Assembly (NCBI RefSeq): GCF_016613415.1
Contig: NZ_JACWCT010000006.1
Location: 1-33,245, forward strand
DNA length: 33,245 nucleotides
Direction: 5' to 3'
Source of the DNA: Methylobacterium ajmalii
GTDB lineage: Bacteria; Pseudomonadota; Alphaproteobacteria; Rhizobiales; Beijerinckiaceae
The notes below the pieces were generated by a model. That model had not been told where the DNA came from. It did no database searches and saw only the letters and a program-made list of their open reading frames with translations. A program made the position numbers and the translations under genes. Positions 1 to 7,758 of this stretch are shown here, piece by piece. How positions within the stretch are numbered: the first letter of the stretch is position 1; the number at the start of each line of letters is the position of its first letter.

Positions 1-1149
1 GTACTTGCCGCCGGGCGCCGGGAAGGCGGGCGCGGCCGAGGGGGCGTAGGCCTGGGCGCTCGCCGGCACGGCGCCGGGGGCGCCGGCGCGCCATTTCGGG
101 GTCGCGCCGCCGCGCGGGGCGATGTCGAGGGGCTGGCCTGTGGAGTTCGTGGTCTCGACCGCGTCGTCCTCGTCGGCCGACGCCACGAGGGTGCGGGTCG
201 CGGCGGGCCGCTCGGCGACGACCGCGGGGCGGGGCCGCTCGGCCACCTCGATCACCGGCGCCGAGGTGCGGGCGCCCGCATAGGCCACCGGCAGGTTGGC
301 CTGGACGAGCTTCGCCATGATGTTGTCGCGGCTGGCGCCCGACTTGCCGCCGAGCACCACCGCCACGATGTGGCGGTCGCTCGTGCGGGCCGAGGTCATC
401 AGGTTGAAGCCCGAATCGCGGGTGTAGCCGGTCTTGATGCCGTCCACGCCCTCGATGCGGCCGAGCAGGTGGTTGTGGTTGCCGATCACCCGGCCCTTGA
501 AGGCGAAGGAGCGGGTCTGGAAGTAGCGGTAGTATTTCGGGAACCGGTCCTGGATCGCACGCGCCAGGATCGTCAGGTCGCGCGCGGTGGTGATCTGGTC
601 GGAGTCGGGCAGGCCGGAGGCGTTGGCGTAGTGCGTGCGGCTCATGCCGAGCGAATGCGCCTTGCGGGTCATCATCTCGGCGAAGGCGGGCTCGGAGCCC
701 GCGATGTTCTCGCCGATGGCGCAGGCGATGTCGTTGGCCGACTTCGTCACCAGCGCCTTGATGGCCTCCTCGACCGTCACGGTCGAGCCCGGGCGCACGC
801 CGAGCTTGGAGGGCGGCATCCGGGCGGCGTTGGCCGAGACCGTCAGCGGCGTGTCGAGGTCCATCTTGCCGCGCTCGAGCTGCTCGAACAGCAGGTAGAG
901 CGTCATCACCTTGGTGATCGAGGCCGGATGGCGCAGGGCATCCTCGTTGACCGCGTGCATCACGCGGCCGGTCTTGGCATCCACCACCATGGCGGCGTAG
1001 GGCGGATTGTAGCCCCCTCCCCCGCCGTGGTGGGCCCGCCGACGCGCCTCGGCGGGCGAGGCGGTGAGGGCCGTCAGCACCGCCGCGGCGGCGAGCACGG
1101 CCGGCAGCGCGGGTCCAGATTGGCCGTGAACGCAACGCATCACGCACAT
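1..1149 (-). CDS. D-alanyl-D-alanine carboxypeptidase (peptidase S11), 3' end outside window
   Basis: This is a penicillin-binding carboxypeptidase that removes the terminal D-Ala of peptidoglycan stem peptides in the periplasm. Reading down from position 1140, a signal peptide (about residues 1-32, ending SPAEA) precedes the catalytic domain. The three family motifs are all present: SITK (Ser74, Lys77), SAN (134-136) and KTG (236-238). An Ala/Pro-rich tail follows, from about residue 300, and the frame is still open at base 1, so the C-terminus is missing; a SPOR domain there is possible but not visible. An in-frame ATG at 1149 gives three more residues, and neither start has a clear ribosome-binding site. 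The gene diverges from the phasin gene. Family assignment is firm; the exact paralogue (DacA, DacC or DacF type) is not. Confidence 0.9.
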   Translation of the reverse strand, partial: MCVMRCVHGQSGPALPAVLAAAAVLTALTASPAEARRRAHHGGGGGYNPPYAAMVVDAKTGRVMHAVNEDALRHPASITKVMTLYLLFEQLERGKMDLDTPLTVSANAARMPPSKLGVRPGSTVTVEEAIKALVTKSANDIACAIGENIAGSEPAFAEMMTRKAHSLGMSRTHYANASGLPDSDQITTARDLTILARAIQDRFPKYYRYFQTRSFAFKGRVIGNHNHLLGRIEGVDGIKTGYTRDSGFNLMTSARTSDRHIVAVVLGGKSGASRDNIMAKLVQANLPVAYAGARTSAPVIEVAERPRPAVVAERPAATRTLVASADEDDAVETTNSTGQPLDIAPRGGATPKWRAGAPGAVPASAQAYAPSAAPAFPAPGGKY

Positions 1150-1279
1150 ACCCCGTTCGATTGCAGAGGGCGCCCGCGCCCCGGAGGGCGGCACCCTGGA
1201 CCGACGGCGCCCTGCGAGACGGCGTGGCGCGGCGGCATCACTGTCAATCAGGCTAGGGAGGCGCGGTTACGCCCCGGTT

Positions 1280-1352
1280 AATTCGACTCGAATTGTCTCG
1301 ATTGTGCGACGCACAACGACCCTTGACGAATTTTGTGCGGTGCACATATTGC
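1280..1352 (+). promoter_or_regulatory. Phasin promoter with three 15-bp dyads (candidate operators)
   Basis: Three perfect inverted repeats lie in a row: AATTCGA-C-TCGAATT (1280-1294), TTGTGCG-A-CGCACAA (1302-1316), and TGTGC-GGT-GCACA (1334-1346). The last two share the core TGTGC-N3-GCACA with centres 31 bp apart, about three helical turns. A sigma-70-like -35 (TTGACG, 1323-1328) and a -10 (TATTGC, 1347-1352) flank the third dyad, so a protein bound there would block RNA polymerase. TGC-rich repressor sites of PhaR upstream of phasin genes are known from Paracoccus; assigning these sites to PhaR is inference. Confidence 0.65.
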
Positions 1353-1438
1353 GGTCGGCGGGGCGCGACGCGCGGGCGTCCCCGTCGAGCCCGACCGCCG
1401 CGCGAGAGGGGGCACCCGTCCGGGTGCCACGCGACACC

Positions 1439-1870
1439 ATGAACCAGCAGTATATGGGCCAGCAGGCCGAGGCCGCCCAGAAGCTCGGCAAGGACGGCAT
1501 GGACGCGATGCTGCGCAGCTTCGGCTCGCTGTCGAAGGCCAGCCAGGCGATCGCCGTCGAGGCGACCGACTTCGCCAAGCAGTCCTTCGAGCTCGGCACC
1601 GCCACCATGGAGAAGCTCGCCGGCGTCCGCTCGCTCGACAAGGCGCTCGAGATCCAGACCGAGTACATGAAGACCTCGTACGAGCGTCTCGTGGCCCAGT
1701 CCACCAAGATGACCGAGCTGTACCAGAACCTCGCCAAGGAGATGGCGAAGCCGTTCGAGGGCATGGTCGCCAAGGCCCAGGACCAGGCCTCGAAGGCCCA
1801 GGACCGCGCCTTCGCGGTGGCCAAGGACGGCTTCAACAAGATCGAGGACGAGGCCAAGCAGGCCGCGTAA
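1439..1870 (+). CDS. Phasin family protein (polyhydroxyalkanoate granule-associated)
   Basis: The gene encodes a 143-residue, Ala/Lys/Gln-rich, almost wholly helical protein without signal peptide or membrane segment, matching Phasin_2-type proteins that coat polyhydroxyalkanoate granules in the cytoplasm. Typical features are the N-terminal MNQQYMGQQAEAAQKLGKD, a central amphipathic segment (LDKALEIQTEYMKTSYE) and a C-terminal repeat-like helix (KAQDQASKAQDRAFAVAKDG). The frame is open upstream to 1304, but the ATG at 1439 gives the normal family length and lies downstream of the promoter and dyads, so it is preferred. A strong hairpin follows at 1947-1979, so it is probably monocistronic. 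Granule coating is inferred from the family; some phasin-like proteins have other roles. Confidence 0.88.
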   Translation: MNQQYMGQQAEAAQKLGKDGMDAMLRSFGSLSKASQAIAVEATDFAKQSFELGTATMEKLAGVRSLDKALEIQTEYMKTSYERLVAQSTKMTELYQNLAKEMAKPFEGMVAKAQDQASKAQDRAFAVAKDGFNKIEDEAKQAA

Positions 1871-1946
1871 GCAGGCCGCACATCCCGCGAGGGCGCCGGC
1901 CGGACGGCCGCCCCCGCGCGGGATCGCCGAGAGATCGTCGAGAGAC

Positions 1947-1979
1947 CGCGACCGGCACGGGCCCCCCGTGCCGGTCGCG
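1947..1979 (+). terminator. Phasin terminator hairpin
   Basis: A perfect 14-bp stem (CGCGACCGGCACGG, 1947-1960, with its complement at 1966-1979) and a 5-nt loop lie 76 bp past the phasin stop, followed by GCGTTTC. A second smaller hairpin, GTCGCACG-ACCCC-CGTGCGAC (1994-2014), comes right after. The rest of the 320-bp gap before clpS (2015-2190) shows only a weak possible -10 (TATAGA) near 2064. Confidence 0.7.
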
Positions 1980-2190
1980 CGCGTTTCATGACCGTCGCAC
2001 GACCCCCGTGCGACCCCTGCACGACAAGAGAGCGCAGCCGACTGGCGAAGCGCCGACTCGGCCTATAGATTAGGCTCGGCACCGGCAGCCGACATGATAG
2101 GCTGCCAGCCGGCAGGTCGTCCGCGGCCCTCGTCTCGCGGGGGCCAGCGCGTCCTGGCGCGGTCGCCAGAGCGAGGTCGGTACGATTCAG

Positions 2191-2568
2191 ATGGCTCAGG
2201 TCCCGAGGCAGGGAGAACCCTCCACCAGGCCGGTCGCGGCCAACCCCCGGGCTCCCGGCAACGGCGACGGGCGATCGGGCACCGCCGTGATCACGCGGAC
2301 GAAGCCGCGCACCAAGCGGCCCAACCTCTACCGCGTGCTGCTCCTCAACGACGACTACACCCCGATGGAATTCGTGGTCCACGTGGTCGAGCGCTTCTTC
2401 AACAAGTCGCGCGAGGACGCGACCCGCATCATGCTGCACGTCCACCAGAACGGCGTCGGCGAGTGCGGCATCTTCACCTACGAGGTCGCCGAGACCAAGG
2501 TGACGCAGGTCATGGACTTTGCGCGCAAGCATCAACATCCTCTGCAATGCGTCATGGAAAAGAAGTAG
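2191..2568 (+). CDS. clpS: ATP-dependent Clp protease adaptor ClpS
   Basis: ClpS binds proteins with destabilising N-terminal residues (N-degrons) and delivers them to ClpAP; it also modulates ClpA substrate choice. The 125-residue product has a flexible basic N-terminal extension of about 43 residues and then the conserved core. The N-degron pocket residues are visible: Asn53 and Asp54 in [11 protein letters not shown], and His85 in HVHQNG, which aligns with the pocket histidine of E. coli ClpS. The ClpA-contact region (TYEVAETKV) is also intact. The gene sits 69 bp upstream of clpA on the same strand, the usual arrangement in Alphaproteobacteria, and the two are probably cotranscribed. The ribosome-binding site is weak. 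Confidence 0.97.
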   Translation: MAQVPRQGEPSTRPVAANPRAPGNGDGRSGTAVITRTKPRTKRPNLYRVLLLNDDYTPMEFVVHVVERFFNKSREDATRIMLHVHQNGVGECGIFTYEVAETKVTQVMDFARKHQHPLQCVMEKK

Positions 2569-2637
2569 GCGCCAGCCGAGACGGACACCGACCGAGACGG
2601 ATACTCATCAAGACAGGCACCAGCAAAGAGGCCCGCT

Positions 2638-5118
2638 TTGCCCAGCTTCTCACGCAGCCTTGAACAAGCTCTTCACCGCGCCCTGGCGCTGGCGGGCGAG
2701 CGCCGACACGAATACGCCACGCTCGAGCACCTCCTGCTCGCCCTGGTCGACGACCAGGACGCGGCCGCGGTCATGCGGGCCTGCAACGTCGACGTCGATC
2801 TCCTGAAGCGCAACCTCGTCGAGTACATCGACACCGAGCTTGCCAACCTCACGGGCGACGGGCGCCAGGACGCCAAGCCGACGGCCGGCTTCCAGCGGGT
2901 GATCCAGCGCGCGGTGATCCACGTCCAGTCCTCGGGCCGCGAGGAGGTCACCGGCGCCAACGTGCTGGTGGCGATCTTCGCCGAGCGCGAGAGCCACGCC
3001 GCCTACTTCCTGCAAGAGCAGGACATGACCCGCTACGACGCGGTCAACTACATCAGCCACGGCATCGCAAAGCGCCCCGGCCTGTCCGAGGGCAAGCCGG
3101 TGCGCGGCGCCGACGAGGAGGGTCAGACGGAACGTCCGAGCGGGGCCGAGGACGAGCGCGGCGGCCAGAAGAAGAAGGGCGACGCCCTCGACGCCTACTG
3201 CGTCAACCTCAACAAGAAAGCCCGCGAGGGCAAGATCGACCCGCTGATCGGCCGCGAGACCGAGGTCCAGCGCACGGTCCAGATCCTCTGCCGCCGGCAG
3301 AAGAACAACCCGCTGCTCGTCGGCGATCCCGGCGTCGGCAAGACCGCGATCGCCGAGGGCCTGGCCCGCAAGATCATCCAGCACGAGGTGCCGGAGGTTC
3401 TGGCCGACGCCACCGTGTTCTCCCTCGACATGGGCACGCTGCTCGCCGGCACCCGCTACCGCGGCGACTTCGAGGAGCGCCTCAAGCAGGTGATGAAGGA
3501 GATCGAGGCGCACCCGAACGCCGTCCTGTTCATCGACGAGATCCACACGGTGATCGGCGCCGGTGCGACCTCGGGCGGCGCGATGGACGCCTCGAACCTC
3601 CTGAAGCCCGCCCTCGCCTCCGGAGCCCTGCGCTGCATCGGCTCGACCACCTACAAGGAGTACCGCCAGTACTTCGAGAAGGACCGGGCGCTCGTGCGCC
3701 GCTTCCAGAAGATCGACGTCAACGAGCCGTCGATCCCGGACGCGATCGAGATCCTGAAGGGCCTGCGCCCGTCCTTCGAGGAGTTCCACAAGCTCAAGTA
3801 CACGACCGAGGCCGTGAAGGCGGCGGTCGAGCTGTCGGCGCGCTACATCAACGACCGCAAGCTGCCGGACAAGGCGATCGACGTGATCGACGAGACCGGC
3901 GCCTCGCAGATGCTGGTGCCCGAAGGCCGCCGCAAGCGCACGATCGGCGTGAAGGAGATCGAGGCGACCATCGCCACGATGGCCCGCATTCCCCCGAAGA
4001 CCGTCTCGAAGGACGACGCGGAGGTGCTCGCCCACCTCACCGACAACCTGAAGCGGGTGGTCTACGGCCAGGACGCGGCCATCGACGCGCTGACCGCCTC
4101 GATCAAGCTCGCCCGCGCCGGCCTGCGCGATCCCGACAAGCCGATCGGCGCCTACCTGTTCGCCGGCCCGACAGGCGTCGGCAAGACGGAAGCCGCCAAG
4201 CAGCTCGCCTCGAGCCTCGGCGTCGAGATGCTGCGCTTCGACATGTCGGAATACATGGAGCGGCACACCGTCTCGCGGCTGATCGGCGCCCCTCCGGGCT
4301 ATGTCGGCTTCGATCAGGGCGGCCTGCTCACCGACGGCATCGACCAGCATCCGCACTGCGTGCTGCTGCTCGACGAGATCGAGAAGGCCCACCCGGACCT
4401 GTTCAACATCCTGTTGCAGGTGATGGACCACGGCAAGCTCACCGACCATAACGGCAAGCAGGTCGACTTCCGCAACGTCATCATCATCATGACGACGAAT
4501 GCGGGCGCGGCCGACCTCGCCAAGGCGGCGTTCGGCTTCACGCAGAACAAGCGCACCGGAGACGACCAGGAGGCAATCAACCGCCTGTTCGCCCCGGAAT
4601 TCCGCAACCGCCTCGACGCGACCGTGTCGTTCGGCCATCTGCCGAAGCAGGTGGTGGCCAAGGTCGTCGACAAGTTCGTGCTCCAGCTCGAGGCGCAGCT
4701 CGCAGACCGCAACGTCACGATCGAGCTCTCCGACGAGGCGCGGGACTGGCTGGTCGAGAACGGCTACGACGAGGCCATGGGCGCCCGCCCGATGGCCCGC
4801 CTGATCCAGTCGACCATCAAGACCCCGCTCGCCGACGAGGTGCTGTTCGGCAAGCTCAAGGACGGCGGCGCCGTCCGGGTGATCGTCAAGCGGCCCGACG
4901 GCGAGAAGCCGAGCCTCGGCTTCGTCTTCCCGGCCGGCCCGGTGATGCCGCGTCCCGAGAAGGACGTGACGAACGCGACGAAGAAGGCCGACAAGGGCGG
5001 CCCGGCCAAGAAGCCGCGGCGCCCCCGCGCGGCCTCGAAGAAGCCGAAGGACGGCGGCTCGGGCGACGGCGGCGGCGGCATCCGCACGGTGCCGAAAGTG
5101 CCGCTGGTCCGGGCCTGA
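2638..5118 (+). CDS. clpA: ATP-dependent Clp protease ATP-binding subunit ClpA
   Basis: ClpA is the AAA+ unfoldase of the ClpAP protease; it unfolds substrates and threads them into ClpP. The 826-residue product shows the N-domain (1-145, the ClpS docking region), a charged linker (150-182), AAA module 1 with Walker A GDPGVGKT (229-236) and Walker B LFIDEIH, and AAA module 2 with Walker A GPTGVGKT (510-517) and Walker B LLLDEIE. The start is TTG at 2638: it gives MPSFSRSLEQ, the usual ClpA N-terminus, and has AGAGG upstream, so the rare start looks real. After the normal C-terminus there is a low-complexity tail of about 55 residues rich in Lys, Pro and Gly. No clpP lies in the window. Confidence 0.97.
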   Translation: MPSFSRSLEQALHRALALAGERRHEYATLEHLLLALVDDQDAAAVMRACNVDVDLLKRNLVEYIDTELANLTGDGRQDAKPTAGFQRVIQRAVIHVQSSGREEVTGANVLVAIFAERESHAAYFLQEQDMTRYDAVNYISHGIAKRPGLSEGKPVRGADEEGQTERPSGAEDERGGQKKKGDALDAYCVNLNKKAREGKIDPLIGRETEVQRTVQILCRRQKNNPLLVGDPGVGKTAIAEGLARKIIQHEVPEVLADATVFSLDMGTLLAGTRYRGDFEERLKQVMKEIEAHPNAVLFIDEIHTVIGAGATSGGAMDASNLLKPALASGALRCIGSTTYKEYRQYFEKDRALVRRFQKIDVNEPSIPDAIEILKGLRPSFEEFHKLKYTTEAVKAAVELSARYINDRKLPDKAIDVIDETGASQMLVPEGRRKRTIGVKEIEATIATMARIPPKTVSKDDAEVLAHLTDNLKRVVYGQDAAIDALTASIKLARAGLRDPDKPIGAYLFAGPTGVGKTEAAKQLASSLGVEMLRFDMSEYMERHTVSRLIGAPPGYVGFDQGGLLTDGIDQHPHCVLLLDEIEKAHPDLFNILLQVMDHGKLTDHNGKQVDFRNVIIIMTTNAGAADLAKAAFGFTQNKRTGDDQEAINRLFAPEFRNRLDATVSFGHLPKQVVAKVVDKFVLQLEAQLADRNVTIELSDEARDWLVENGYDEAMGARPMARLIQSTIKTPLADEVLFGKLKDGGAVRVIVKRPDGEKPSLGFVFPAGPVMPRPEKDVTNATKKADKGGPAKKPRRPRAASKKPKDGGSGDGGGGIRTVPKVPLVRA

Positions 5119-5135
5119 CCGGCACGGGAAGACAT

Positions 5136-5236
5136 GGCCGGGATCGGGGACGGCCCCCTCGATCCCGGCCCGCCTCCCGTGTATGAGGCACAACCAGAGA
5201 CGCACGCATCCCGGCGGGGCCCTCCCCGCCGGGATG
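5136..5236 (+). terminator. Two tandem hairpins after clpA
   Basis: Hairpin one is a perfect 11-bp stem, GGCCGGGATCG (5136-5146) with its complement at 5160-5170. Hairpin two is a perfect 13-bp stem, CATCCCGGCGGGG (5207-5219), loop CCCT, complement 5224-5236, followed by TTCGTTT. The second is the better intrinsic-terminator candidate and would end clpS-clpA transcription. Confidence 0.7.
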
Positions 5237-5330
5237 TTCGTTTGAGGCCCTGGCCGCGTCCCGCGCGGGTTCGCAGGGCGAATGGATCCGCGGGCTCCGC
5301 GCCCGCGCAAGGAAACGTGAGACGGTTCCC

Positions 5331-5603
5331 ATGAGCGGAGATCTCAACGAGGGCCCCCTCGCCCCGGCCGCGACGGTGACCCCGCCCTCCCCGAAGGTGA
5401 CGCGACGCGAACGCCGCCGCCAGCGCCGCCGCCGGCGCAAGATCGGCGAGGAGATCCTGGGCTGGATCCTGGTGCCGGTGATCGTGCTGTGCTGCTACTG
5501 GGCGATCAACGCGGGCTTCACCTTCTTCGGTACCACGCCGAGCGCGGTGTTCGATCAGCTCAAGCAGGTGAAGACGGCGCTGGAGAAGCGCGAGTCGCGC
5601 TAG
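5331..5603 (+). CDS. Small basic single-pass membrane protein, unknown function
   Basis: I do not recognise this 90-residue protein. A disordered Pro/Ala-rich N-terminus (1-24) is followed by an extremely basic stretch (RRERRRQRRRRRK, 25-37), one predicted transmembrane helix (about 44-62, GWILVPVIVLCCYWAIN with two adjacent cysteines), and a short helix with Lys and Glu at the C-terminus. The positive-inside rule puts the N-terminus in the cytoplasm. It lies beyond the clpA terminators with no same-strand partner. The TAG stop codon overlaps the first bases of the dispersed repeat at 5602, so the present C-terminus may have been set by that repeat. Codon use (GC-rich third positions) is like its neighbours, which supports a real gene. 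Confidence 0.65.
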   Translation: MSGDLNEGPLAPAATVTPPSPKVTRRERRRQRRRRRKIGEEILGWILVPVIVLCCYWAINAGFTFFGTTPSAVFDQLKQVKTALEKRESR

Positions 5604-5701
5604 AGCATTTTCCGACGAAGTGGAAACCGATTCGTCGCAGAAAATGCACCAAAACAAAGACTTAGAGAGCTTCGCGATTGCAACGCGATCGTGAAGTGCT
5701 C
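5602..5701 (+). repeat. Dispersed two-hairpin repeat, copy 1
   Basis: This is a 100-bp AT-richer element. Hairpin one pairs GCATTTTC+CGACGAA (5605-5619) with TTCGTCG (5631-5637) and GAAAATGC (5640-5647). Hairpin two pairs CTTCGCGAT (5670-5678) with ATCGTGAAG (5688-5696). The ends are complementary (TAGAGCA and TGCTCCA). A closely similar copy lies at 24350-24450. Confidence 0.85.
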
Positions 5702-5702
5702 C

Positions 5703-5807
5703 AGAGCATCGTCCAACGAAGTGGATGCCAGCTCGCCGCAGAAAATGCGGAGAATTCAAAGACCGACGGAACGTCACGATTGCTAGGCGATCGCGACGTT
5801 CCCTAGA
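5703..5807 (+). repeat. Dispersed two-hairpin repeat, copy 2 (diverged)
   Basis: It directly abuts copy 1 in the same orientation and begins AGAGCATCGTCCAACGAAG. The first hairpin is degraded, but GCAGAAAATGC is kept. The second hairpin has a different stem that still pairs: GGAACGTC and GACGTTCC around CGAT/ATCG (about 5768-5802). Copies 1 and 2 fill most of the 281-bp gap between the two flanking convergent genes. A small hairpin (CTTCGC, loop, GCGAAG, 5848-5866) lies just beyond. Confidence 0.7.
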
Positions 5808-5884
5808 GCCGCGCGCGATCGCGCCGCGGCCGGGGGCCGATCTCGACCTTCGCGTTTACGGCGAAGAGGCGCCGGCCGGCGGCG

Positions 5885-6727
5885 TCAGCCCAGGCCCGCC
5901 AGCACCTCGGCCCGAAGCGCCTCGGGCACCGCGATCAGCTCGCCGTGGATCGGCTCGCGCCGGTTGTAGACGGGCGCGCGGCCGTCGAGGCCGACCACCG
6001 TGCCGCCGGCCTCGCGCAGGATCAGGTCGGCGCCGGCGAGGTCCCAGTCGCGGGCGTCCGACGAGACCAGCCCGACATCGACCAGCCCCTCGGCCACCCG
6101 CACCAGCCGCAGGGCGAGCGAGGGGATGCGGGGCAGGCGCACGAGCTCGCCCGGCGTGCCGCCGAGTCCGAGCCGGCGCTCGATCCGGTCGGCCATCGGC
6201 TTCGGCCCGGTGACCCGGGCGCCCGCCGCCGTGGCGTGGGCCGAGACCCGGATCGGCACGCCGTCCTTCGTCGCCCCCTGCCCGGCCACCGCCTCGTAGA
6301 GGGTCGCGGTCACCGGCGCGGCGACGTGGCCGAGGATCGGCTCGCCCCGGGCGAGGAGCGCCACGGCGATCGACCAGTCGGGATCGCCCGACAGGAAGGC
6401 GCGGGTGCCGTCGATCGGGTCGACGATCCAGACGAGATCGTGGGCGAGGCGCACCGGATCGTCCCGGGTCTCCTCCGAGAGCCAGGCGGCACCGGGCAGG
6501 AGCTCGCTCAGGCGCACCTTCAGGAAGGCGTCCACGGTGACGTCGGCTTCCGTGACCGGCGAGCCGCCGGACTTGTTCCAGACCCGGGCGGTGGTGCGCT
6601 CGCCCTGGCGGAAGAACGGCAGCGCCAGGAGCGCGGCCTCGCGGATGATCGCCCGGACCTTCGGCAGGAAGTCCTCGGGCACGAGCCCCTCGGGCAGGAT
6701 CGCGCGCACGTCGTCGGGGAGAGGCAT
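5885..6727 (-). CDS. Inositol monophosphatase family protein (possible 3'(2'),5'-bisphosphate nucleotidase)
   Basis: This is a Mg2+-dependent phosphatase of the FIG/IMPase superfamily, 280 residues. The metal-binding motifs are in order: the SEE acidic pair (84-86), the DPIDGT signature (103-108) within WIVDPIDGTR, and the C-terminal WDLAGADLILREAGG (230-244). The superfamily includes inositol-1-phosphatase (SuhB), histidinol-phosphatase (HisN) and the PAP phosphatase CysQ. The LSGDPDWSIAVALL segment after DPIDGT recalls CysQ/HisN-like members, but the substrate cannot be read from sequence. The frame is open upstream to 6892; the ATG at 6727 (MPLPDDVRAILPEG) is preferred because the extension is low-complexity. 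It converges with the repeat pair and shows no operon partner. Confidence 0.85.
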   Translation of the reverse strand: MPLPDDVRAILPEGLVPEDFLPKVRAIIREAALLALPFFRQGERTTARVWNKSGGSPVTEADVTVDAFLKVRLSELLPGAAWLSEETRDDPVRLAHDLVWIVDPIDGTRAFLSGDPDWSIAVALLARGEPILGHVAAPVTATLYEAVAGQGATKDGVPIRVSAHATAAGARVTGPKPMADRIERRLGLGGTPGELVRLPRIPSLALRLVRVAEGLVDVGLVSSDARDWDLAGADLILREAGGTVVGLDGRAPVYNRREPIHGELIAVPEALRAEVLAGLG

Positions 6728-7098
6728 GGTCGGCCGCGAAGGTTCGAGGGGGAGCGCCCGGCTTCCCCCGCGATGCGTGGGGCGGACGTCGGTCCCTCCG
6801 TTGTAGGCCCCGCCACCGGACGCCACAAGGACGCCGCCGCCCGCCACCGGGTGCGGGGAAGCCGCACCGTCGTTTCGCGCGCGCGCGAGCATCGCTCGAC
6901 CTTGTGCAAGGCGTGAACGATAAATGAATCCCGTCCGGACAAGGATCTATTGAGCATTCGACGCATCCGGCTCGCGACAACCATCGCTTAACGCTGCCTT
7001 TTAAGGCGTTCTGAGCCGGCGGGGGTGCAATCTCCTCTCAACGGCGGACGACACGACAGAGGTCGCCGCCTCACGCGGACAGGGCGTCGAGCAGAACC
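6728..7098. other. Divergent intergenic region, 371 bp
   Basis: This lies between the phosphatase gene and the DUF6101 gene, which diverge from it. It holds an AT-richer stretch (about 6900-7015), a short imperfect palindrome CTTGTGCAAG (6901-6910) and a small inverted repeat, AACGCTGCCTTTTAAGGCGTT minus its last base (6991-7010). Promoters for both genes are expected here, but I could not pick convincing -35/-10 pairs. No small gene is supported. Confidence 0.5.
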
Positions 7099-7632
7099 AT
7101 GGTCACCAGATTCCCCTCTTCGAACCGTCGCTCCTCCGGCAGCCAGGCCGTCCGCCGCGACGTCGAGCTCCCGGTCATCCACCGCGGCCCGGTCCAGGCC
7201 GAGGCCTCGGCCCTCCCGATCGTCGGCGGCGTGCCCGGCGGCTCGGTCGCCGGCAGCCTCGCCCTGTGCCTCGACGGGGATGCCAGCGACGCCGCCGGCG
7301 AGGACCGCTTCGCCGTCCTGCTGCTCGACCGCGACGGCGACCCGGTGATGCGGCTCGGCCTCTACGGCGACGACGAGGTGGTGGCGGTGTGGCGGCGCCT
7401 CGGCGCCGAGACCGGCCTGCCGATGGTGGTGATCCAGGAGGACGGCGCCGTCTCGAGCATGGGCCAGCAGGTCGGCCGGCTGAAGCTCGGCGCGGTGCGC
7501 ATCCGCCGCCGGCACGGCCTGCTCGCGCACCGCCGGCCCCGCTTCCTCACCCGCCGCAAGACCGCCCGGCTGCCGCTACGCCCCCTGGTCTATCGCGACG
7601 AGGCCCTGATGACCGACGGCGGCAGCCTTTGA
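7099..7632 (+). CDS. DUF6101 family protein
   Basis: The 177-residue protein has no signal peptide or membrane helix. It has a disordered basic N-terminus (1-30), a central alpha/beta region with acidic strands (FAVLLLDRDGDPVMRLGLYGDDEVV, about 92-116) and an Arg-rich C-terminal region (KLGAVRIRRRHGLLAHRRPRFLTRR). The overall pattern fits DUF6101, a family of unknown function found mostly in Rhizobiales; this name comes from memory of the family and was not searched. The charge split (acidic centre, very basic C-terminal third) would suit nucleic-acid or ribosome contact, which is speculation. The gene converges with ubiA across a strong bidirectional hairpin. Confidence 0.7.
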   Translation: MVTRFPSSNRRSSGSQAVRRDVELPVIHRGPVQAEASALPIVGGVPGGSVAGSLALCLDGDASDAAGEDRFAVLLLDRDGDPVMRLGLYGDDEVVAVWRRLGAETGLPMVVIQEDGAVSSMGQQVGRLKLGAVRIRRRHGLLAHRRPRFLTRRKTARLPLRPLVYRDEALMTDGGSL

Positions 7633-7696
7633 CCCTGCCTCCGGAGGATCCCTTCCGGAGACGGGATCGCCAGCCCGCGCGACGCTCGAGCGAAGC

Positions 7697-7732
7697 CGGT
7701 TTCCGCGTCGCGAAGCGACCGGTCGGAAACCG
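7697..7732. terminator. Bidirectional hairpin between convergent genes
   Basis: The outer arms CGGTTTCCG (7697-7705) and CGGAAACCG (7724-7732) enclose an inner stem GTCGC-GAA-GCGAC. Its position between the ends of the DUF6101 gene and ubiA, and its symmetry, fit a shared terminator. A second short hairpin (CTCCGG/CCGGAG, about 7639-7660) lies nearer the DUF6101 stop. Confidence 0.6.
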
Positions 7733-7758
7733 AACGAGCCGCCGCTCCGTCGCCCGCG

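Noticed and set aside
1242..1247. Perfect TTGACA on the minus strand upstream of the carboxypeptidase gene
   Set aside because: No acceptable -10 lies 15-19 bp downstream (that stretch is all GC), so I do not call a promoter.
2650..5310. 886-codon open frame on the minus strand opposite clpA
   Set aside because: It is antisense to a perfectly conserved ClpA; long shadow frames are expected at this GC content. The translation is rich in Val, Leu, Arg and His without any domain.
6901..6910. CTTGTGCAAG near the phosphatase gene as another TGTGC-type operator
   Set aside because: It lacks the N3 spacer and second half-site of the phasin-type core.
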